A stretch of 64,000 nucleotides of DNA from Haloferax namakaokahaiae (lineage in GTDB: Archaea > Halobacteriota > Halobacteria > Halobacteriales > Haloferacaceae), in assembly GCF_042663225.1 (NCBI RefSeq), contig NZ_JBHTAA010000005.1, positions 1,488,001-1,552,000 of the forward strand, written 5' to 3'. The notes under the pieces were generated by a model. That model saw nothing but the letters and a program-made list of their open reading frames with translations, made no database searches and was not told where the DNA came from. Within the stretch, counting starts at the first letter, position 1, and each line of letters starts with the position of its first letter. Below are positions 59,724 through 64,000 of the stretch, in pieces. Made by a program: the position numbers and the translations under genes.

Positions 59724-60869
59724 TCAGAGCATGCCGGTGGCGGTCAGCCAGTACGATTCGTTGTACGCCTGTTTCGCCCAGTGGATGGGTTTCGACGGCC
59801 GGCGCATCGTCGGCGCGTGGTCGTAGTCGAACGAGACGAACGTCGCGTGGTCCAGTCCCGTCTCTACAAAGCACACCGTCTTTCCGTCGTACAGTTTCGT
59901 GGGTGTCTGTCCCCGAACCTCGGCGGCGATGCGGTCGGCGACGGTGAACGCCTGGAAGTGCGCCGCACTGCCGGCTTTCGGAATCGAAAGCGCCGCGGTG
60001 TCGCCGAGAGCGTACACGTCGGGGACGGCGGTTGCCGCCAGTGTTCGGGGGTTTACCTCGACCCAGCCCTCGTCGCCGAGTCCCGACTCGATAATCATCT
60101 CGTCGCCGCGGTGCGGCGGAATACCGACGAAGAGGTCGTAGTCGAGTTCGTCGCCCGACCGCGTCGTGATGACCTGCGTGTCGGAGTCAACCATTTCGAC
60201 GACGAACTCCGTCTCGACGCGGATGTCGCGGGCCTCGAATATCGGGTCGGCCCACGCGGCGATTTCGGGTTTCTTGTGGCTCCGCGGCATCGGGTAGGTG
60301 TAGACGAGTTCCGTCTGTTCTCGCAGACCGTGGTTTCTGAGCCAATCGTCCACGATGAACGTGAATTCGAGCGGTGCGGCCGGGCACATGTGCGGCATGC
60401 CGACGACGCTCATCACGAGTCGGCCGCCGTCGAAGTCCGCGAGCGCGTCGCGGAGTTTTTCGGCCCCCTTCGCGCTGTAGAAGTGGTGTGCACCGTCTTT
60501 CAACCCGGGAACGGCGTCGGGGTCGAGTTTCGAACCCGTGGCGAGCACGAGTTTGTCGTACGGAATCTCTTCGTCTCCGGCTTGGCAGACGAGGCGTTTG
60601 CGCTCGGTATCGACGCGTCGAACGCGGTTCGTGACGAACGTCACGCGATTGTCCAAGAGTTCTCCCATGTCTCGAACGCCGTCTTCGACGGCCGCGAGAC
60701 CGAACGGGACGTAGAGGAACACGGGCTTGTAGACGTGTTTCGTGTCGTCCGAGACGAGGATAATCTCCACGTCTCCCGCGTCGATTTCGGAGACGAGTCC
60801 CGATGCGAGATGGTTCGAAACGACCGTTCCACCGGTCCCACCCCCGACGACGACGATTCGTTGTGTCAT
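59724..60869 (-). CDS. Sulfide:quinone oxidoreductase-like FAD protein
   Basis: 381 aa. FAD motif IVVVGGGTGGTVVSNHLA at the N-terminus, LVLATGSKLDPDAVPG, and the second dinucleotide-type GDTAAL motif (VYALGDTAALSIPKAG). Cys residues in HMCPAAPLEF and KTVCFVETG could serve the sulfide/disulfide site. ATG 60869 follows AGGTGA with 5-nt spacing. It would pass electrons from sulfide or another reductant to quinone; NADH dehydrogenase type II is the alternative. Confidence 0.88.
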   Translation of the reverse strand: MTQRIVVVGGGTGGTVVSNHLASGLVSEIDAGDVEIILVSDDTKHVYKPVFLYVPFGLAAVEDGVRDMGELLDNRVTFVTNRVRRVDTERKRLVCQAGDEEIPYDKLVLATGSKLDPDAVPGLKDGAHHFYSAKGAEKLRDALADFDGGRLVMSVVGMPHMCPAAPLEFTFIVDDWLRNHGLREQTELVYTYPMPRSHKKPEIAAWADPIFEARDIRVETEFVVEMVDSDTQVITTRSGDELDYDLFVGIPPHRGDEMIIESGLGDEGWVEVNPRTLAATAVPDVYALGDTAALSIPKAGSAAHFQAFTVADRIAAEVRGQTPTKLYDGKTVCFVETGLDHATFVSFDYDHAPTMRRPSKPIHWAKQAYNESYWLTATGML

Positions 60870-61065
60870 CTGAGTCACCTGTATAGAGTGACGAGAGCAG
60901 AGGAGATAGTCTTGTGAGCCAGTTCCAAGAGTTCGAGAATGAAGTAGTGAGTTCGAGGTTTTGGTCGGGTTTAGAAGTCGAGTCGTTCACAGAAGTCACA
61001 CTATCGTCTAGAGTTGTCACTCCGTAGGATGGAGAAGAAAGAAAGGGGAAACGGAGCGTGTGTGG

Positions 61066-62097
61066 TTATTCGGGCTTCAGGCCGCCGTCTTGGACGCGCA
61101 TTACCGCCTCGCCGTCGGCGAGGTTCGGTGCGTCCACGAGGCGGACGATACGCTTGTCGCCCTTCGACTTGCGGAGGTAGATACGGAACGTCGAGGTGTG
61201 ACCGAGGATGTTACCACCGATAGGCTGGGTCGGGTCGCCGAAGTAGGAGTCGGGGTTCGAAGCGACTTGGTTGGTCACGAGGATTGCGGTGTTGAACAGG
61301 TCGCCGATGCGCATCAGGTCGTGCAGGTGCTTGTTGAGCTTCTGCTGGCGTTCGGCGAGTTGGCCACGGCCGACGTACTCGGCGCGGAAGTGCGCGGTGA
61401 GCGAGTCCACACAGACCAGTCGAATCGGCCAGTCGGTGTCCTCGTGCTCGCCGGCGAGTTCCTTGGCCTTCTCGGCGAGGAGAATCTGGTGGTTGGAGTT
61501 GAACGCCTTGGCGACGTGAATCTTGTCGAGGACGTCCGCGACGAGTTCGTCCATGGCGTCTTCGTCACTGGGAGAGCCTTCGATTTCGCGGTCGTCCATC
61601 GTCGCTTGGAGCACGTCGTCTTCGAGGCCGCGAACCATGTCGTCGATACGTTCGGGACGGAAGGTGTCCTCGGAGTCCACGAAGATACACCCGCCTTCGA
61701 GGCCGCCGAACTCGGAGGGGAGTTGGATGTTGACCGCGAGTTGGTGGGTAATCTGGGACTTACCGGCACCGAACTCACCGTAGACTTCGGTGATGGACTG
61801 GGTTTCCAGCCCGCCGCCGAGGAGTTCGTCTACCTCGTCGATTTGCCAGCTGAGCTTGCCGATTTGCTGGCGTCGTTCGAGGACCATCGAACCGGTCTCG
61901 AAGCCGCCCACGTCGGCGGCCTTCCGCGCGGCGTTGATGATATCCGAAGCCGTGGACGACCCGATGTCGGCCTTGTTCGACAGTTCGCCGGGACTGGCGA
62001 CTGCGATGGACTGATAACTGTCGTAGCCGTTCTCGATGAGTTTGTCGGCGGTCGCCGGGCCGACGCCGGGGAGATTTTCGAGTTCGTCTTCTGCCAT
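61066..62097 (-). CDS. radA: DNA repair and recombination protein RadA
   Basis: 343-aa RecA/Rad51-family recombinase. HhH N-terminal domain (LENLPGVGPATADKLIENGY), polymerisation motif region, Walker A GEFGAGKSQ, Walker B LVCVDSLTAHF, and DNA-binding loops around LAERQQKLNKHLHDL and NQVASNPDSYFGDPTQPIGG. No intein. ATG 62097 (MAEDEL) is chosen over GTG 62103. A TATA-like GTTTATGT sits ~28 bp upstream. Confidence 0.96.
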   Translation of the reverse strand: MAEDELENLPGVGPATADKLIENGYDSYQSIAVASPGELSNKADIGSSTASDIINAARKAADVGGFETGSMVLERRQQIGKLSWQIDEVDELLGGGLETQSITEVYGEFGAGKSQITHQLAVNIQLPSEFGGLEGGCIFVDSEDTFRPERIDDMVRGLEDDVLQATMDDREIEGSPSDEDAMDELVADVLDKIHVAKAFNSNHQILLAEKAKELAGEHEDTDWPIRLVCVDSLTAHFRAEYVGRGQLAERQQKLNKHLHDLMRIGDLFNTAILVTNQVASNPDSYFGDPTQPIGGNILGHTSTFRIYLRKSKGDKRIVRLVDAPNLADGEAVMRVQDGGLKPE

Positions 62098-62119
62098 ACC
62101 CACTTGTCATTCCCATACC

Positions 62120-62128
62120 CACATAAAC
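62120..62128 (-). promoter_or_regulatory. Putative TATA box of radA
   Basis: GGTTTATGT on the minus strand, about 27 nt before the radA start, the AT-richest point of the gap. Confidence 0.4.
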
Positions 62129-62270
62129 CCTCGTTAACAGCGGAGTGAAAGTGAAAATGCCGGACGAGGTCGGGTCGGTTCGAGGTGTCTGACGAACGTT
62201 CAAATCACATGCCCGAACAGAGAGCAGAGAGTAGTCGAAAAGCAGCTATCTCAGCCGAGTCGAAAGTCGG

Positions 62271-62876
62271 CTATTCCCACGGGTGGCCGCTCGCCGTCGA
62301 GGGCCACAGCGGGTACCAGTACTCCTCGTCCTGTTCGATACCCAACTCCCCGTCCAAGACCGATTCGAGTTTGAACTCCAGTCGCTGGTTTCGCTCGCTC
62401 GTCCCGCGCGGGGAGAAGGGGTAGTACGCGCCGCGTCGGAACGAGTAGACCCAGTACACGCGGTCGCCGCCTTTCTCGAACCCGAAGAGGGCGGCGAGCA
62501 GGCGCGACCCGTAGCCGCGTTCGATGAACTCGTCGGCCGCGAAGTGGATACTCGTCACGAGGTCCTCGGGGTCGTCGTCGGTGAGGACCACCCAGTTGTA
62601 GCCGTAGTCGTCGCTGTGGCGGGAGAACTCGGTCCCGGTCTCTTCGCTTCCCGCGTGGAGGATGGTCTCGACGGCCTCGACCGTGTCCTCGAAGTCGGTG
62701 CTGTCCACGGAGGAGAAACAGAGGGCCGCCTCATCGACCGAGTCGAATCCGAGGTCGGCCTGCATCGTGAGATACGCCGTGCTCATGCCGAACAGGTCGT
62801 CGGGGTCGGCCCGGCGGGTCGCATCAGTTTCCGCGCTGATACCGAGCGCGGACCGAAGTGAATCGAAGAGTCCCAT
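62271..62876 (-). CDS. pspAB: PspA-associated protein PspAB
   Basis: 201 aa. MGLFDSLRSALGISAETDAT then DDLFGMSTAYLTMQADLGFD match the archaeal/actinobacterial PspAB type. The C-terminal half (RVYWVYSFRRGAYYPFSPRG) is aromatic-rich. It follows htpX on the same strand (74-bp gap), consistent with a membrane-stress function; no pspA is seen in the window. Confidence 0.88.
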   Translation of the reverse strand: MGLFDSLRSALGISAETDATRRADPDDLFGMSTAYLTMQADLGFDSVDEAALCFSSVDSTDFEDTVEAVETILHAGSEETGTEFSRHSDDYGYNWVVLTDDDPEDLVTSIHFAADEFIERGYGSRLLAALFGFEKGGDRVYWVYSFRRGAYYPFSPRGTSERNQRLEFKLESVLDGELGIEQDEEYWYPLWPSTASGHPWE

Positions 62877-62950
62877 GGGACCTGCTAGGTGGGGGGATAC
62901 CTTAGCGTGGTGGGACGAAAAAGGGCGGTCGGACGAAAATCAGGTCCCGC

Positions 62951-63832
62951 TCAGACCGTCTCCATCTCGCGCTCCATGTCGCGGAGGCGCTCGACGCGGT
63001 TCTCGGTCGATGGGTGGGTGCTGAAGAGTCGGCCGATGAAGTCCGACTTGATGGGGATGATGAAGAACGCGTTCATCTCCGAAGTCTCGCGCATGTCGCG
63101 CTTGGGGACGCTCTCCATCCGACCCGAAATCTTGAGGAGAGCGGAGGCGAGCGCCGAGGGTTGACCCGTAATCACGGCCGCACCGCGGTCTGCGGCGTAC
63201 TCGCGGTAGCGCGAGAGCGCACGAATCAGCAGGTACGAGATTATCCAGACGACCAGTGACGCGATGATTGCGACGATGACCGGCATGTTCTGGCGGTTGT
63301 CGTCGCCGCCGAAGAGCCACCCCCAGCGGACGATGAGGAACGCGATGCTGGAGAGGAACGACGCGATGGTCATCACCATCACGTCGCGGTTCTTCACGTG
63401 CGCGAGTTCGTGCGCGATGACGCCTTCCAACTCGTCGTCGTCCAATGTGCGCATCAGGCCGGTGGTGACACACACGGCGGAGTTCTTCTGCGAGCGCCCC
63501 GTCGCAAAGGCGTTCGGCACCGAGGTGTCGGCGATGGCGACTTTGGGCTTCGGGAGGTCGGCCTGCTGGGCGAGACGGCCGACCATCCCGTGGAGTTTGC
63601 GGGCCTGCGGGCCGTCGTCTTCGTCCACGACTTTCGCGCCCATGCTGTAGAGGGCGATGCGGTCGCTGAAGAAGAACTGGGCGAAGAGGAAGACGCCCAT
63701 GAAGGCGACCATGATTGCGAGGCTTTGGAAATAGGCGAACAGCACCGCTGCGAAGACGATGTAGAGGGCGAACAAGAGGAACATCGTGAGCGCCATGCGC
63801 CCCCGAAGTCCCCAGTCCGGTTTCCATTCCAT
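62951..63832 (-). CDS. htpX: HtpX-type membrane zinc metalloprotease
   Basis: 293 aa, M48 family. Two N-terminal helices (~15-55), zinc motif HELAH in GVIAHELAHVKNRD (~134-147), two more helices (~150-205), and the third ligand Glu in REYAADRGAAV. HtpX degrades damaged membrane proteins. Adjacent to pspAB. Confidence 0.95.
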   Translation of the reverse strand: MEWKPDWGLRGRMALTMFLLFALYIVFAAVLFAYFQSLAIMVAFMGVFLFAQFFFSDRIALYSMGAKVVDEDDGPQARKLHGMVGRLAQQADLPKPKVAIADTSVPNAFATGRSQKNSAVCVTTGLMRTLDDDELEGVIAHELAHVKNRDVMVMTIASFLSSIAFLIVRWGWLFGGDDNRQNMPVIVAIIASLVVWIISYLLIRALSRYREYAADRGAAVITGQPSALASALLKISGRMESVPKRDMRETSEMNAFFIIPIKSDFIGRLFSTHPSTENRVERLRDMEREMETV

Positions 63833-63931
63833 ACCCCCGAATAAGTAATCTGGCTAATAAACGCTGTTGGAATGCGGAATAGTGGCACGGTTTCCCCGAA
63901 GGTTAGTAGCCCCGACGCCGACCACGGCAGT

Positions 63932-64000
63932 ATGGAAACCGTCATCGTCACCGGCGCGCTGGGTCGCTCCGGTCGCTGGATTACCGACCGACTGGCCGAG
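63932..64000 (+). CDS. NAD-dependent epimerase/dehydratase-like protein, partial
   Basis: Only 23 codons are visible: METVIVTGALGRSGRWITDR then LAE. VTGALGRSGRWI is a Rossmann nucleotide-binding loop of the extended short-chain (epimerase) type. Divergent from htpX. The rest is beyond the right edge. Confidence 0.7.
   Translation, partial: METVIVTGALGRSGRWITDRLAE

Noticed and set aside
60870..61065. Gap between radA and the SQR-like gene checked for a regulatory RNA
   Set aside because: A few short direct repeats (GTTCGAG) are present but no stable fold or ORF.

Overview
The window is chromosomal DNA of a halophilic archaeon. The evidence is high GC content, very acidic proteins, and an archaeal gene set: TBP, thermosome, PriL, RfcC, RadA, Hjc, SRP54/FtsY, prefoldin, eIF1A, eIF6, L31e, L39e and LX. 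It also has Tat lipoproteins, leaderless promoters and a PGF-CTERM surface protein. Gene content and order look most like Haloferax and close relatives; that placement is my inference, not a database result. There is no rRNA operon, CRISPR array or prophage, and one intact tRNA gene.

Layout. 1-7300: the start of an unusual ABC substrate-binding lipoprotein, a zinc-ribbon protein, priL, a small membrane protein, a SWIM protein, hjc, a membrane histidine kinase and a membrane-anchored hypothetical protein. 7300-20060: ahcY and an SAH/MTA-type deaminase, a two-domain wHTH regulator, hisG, tbp, a Trm-G10-type tRNA methyltransferase, a solitary AtpK-like proteolipid, a Tat lipoprotein, asd next to rfcC, RNase Z and a PhzF protein. 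20090-29760: an SPFH/membrane-protein pair diverging from a DUF460 gene, tyrS, the cluster eif1A-rio1-KH, the thermosome gene, and an ABC-ATPase tail-like protein. 29790-30810: a 35-aa zinc protein, a 77-aa hypothetical, a 56-aa membrane ORF, and a tRNA-Arg(TCT) with partial copies of its 3' end beside it. 30850-35970: YccF protein, UPF0200/UPF0201 pair, nucleoside-recognition membrane protein, split MgtE, srp54.

36120-46940 looks like an accessory island separating srp54 from ftsY: a long pilin, a D-2-hydroxyacid dehydrogenase, a LysE exporter, a 2210-aa repeat adhesin, and a transposase-less 1265-bp mobile cassette. The cassette has 16-bp terminal inverted repeats and an 8-bp target duplication, and it carries a VapBC-type toxin-antitoxin pair.

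47018-50256 (minus) is a translation/secretion operon: rpl39e, rpl31e, eif6, three tandem 17-nt mini-hairpins, rplX, pfdA, ftsY. 50430-64000: DMT transporter, ThpR, histidine phosphatase, TPR protein plus DUF424, sufS and sufU flanking a Tat-exported G8/beta-helix protein and an MscS-like channel, an SQR-like flavoprotein with DUF1641 partner, radA, pspAB, htpX, and the start of an NAD-dependent epimerase-like gene.

Most interesting: the toxin-antitoxin cassette with intact insertion footprints, the tandem 17-nt hairpins between eif6 and rplX, the stacked tRNA-Arg tail remnants, the apparently permuted substrate-binding protein, the orphan AtpK, and the archaeal G8 protein with a perfect 12-bp inverted repeat at its start.
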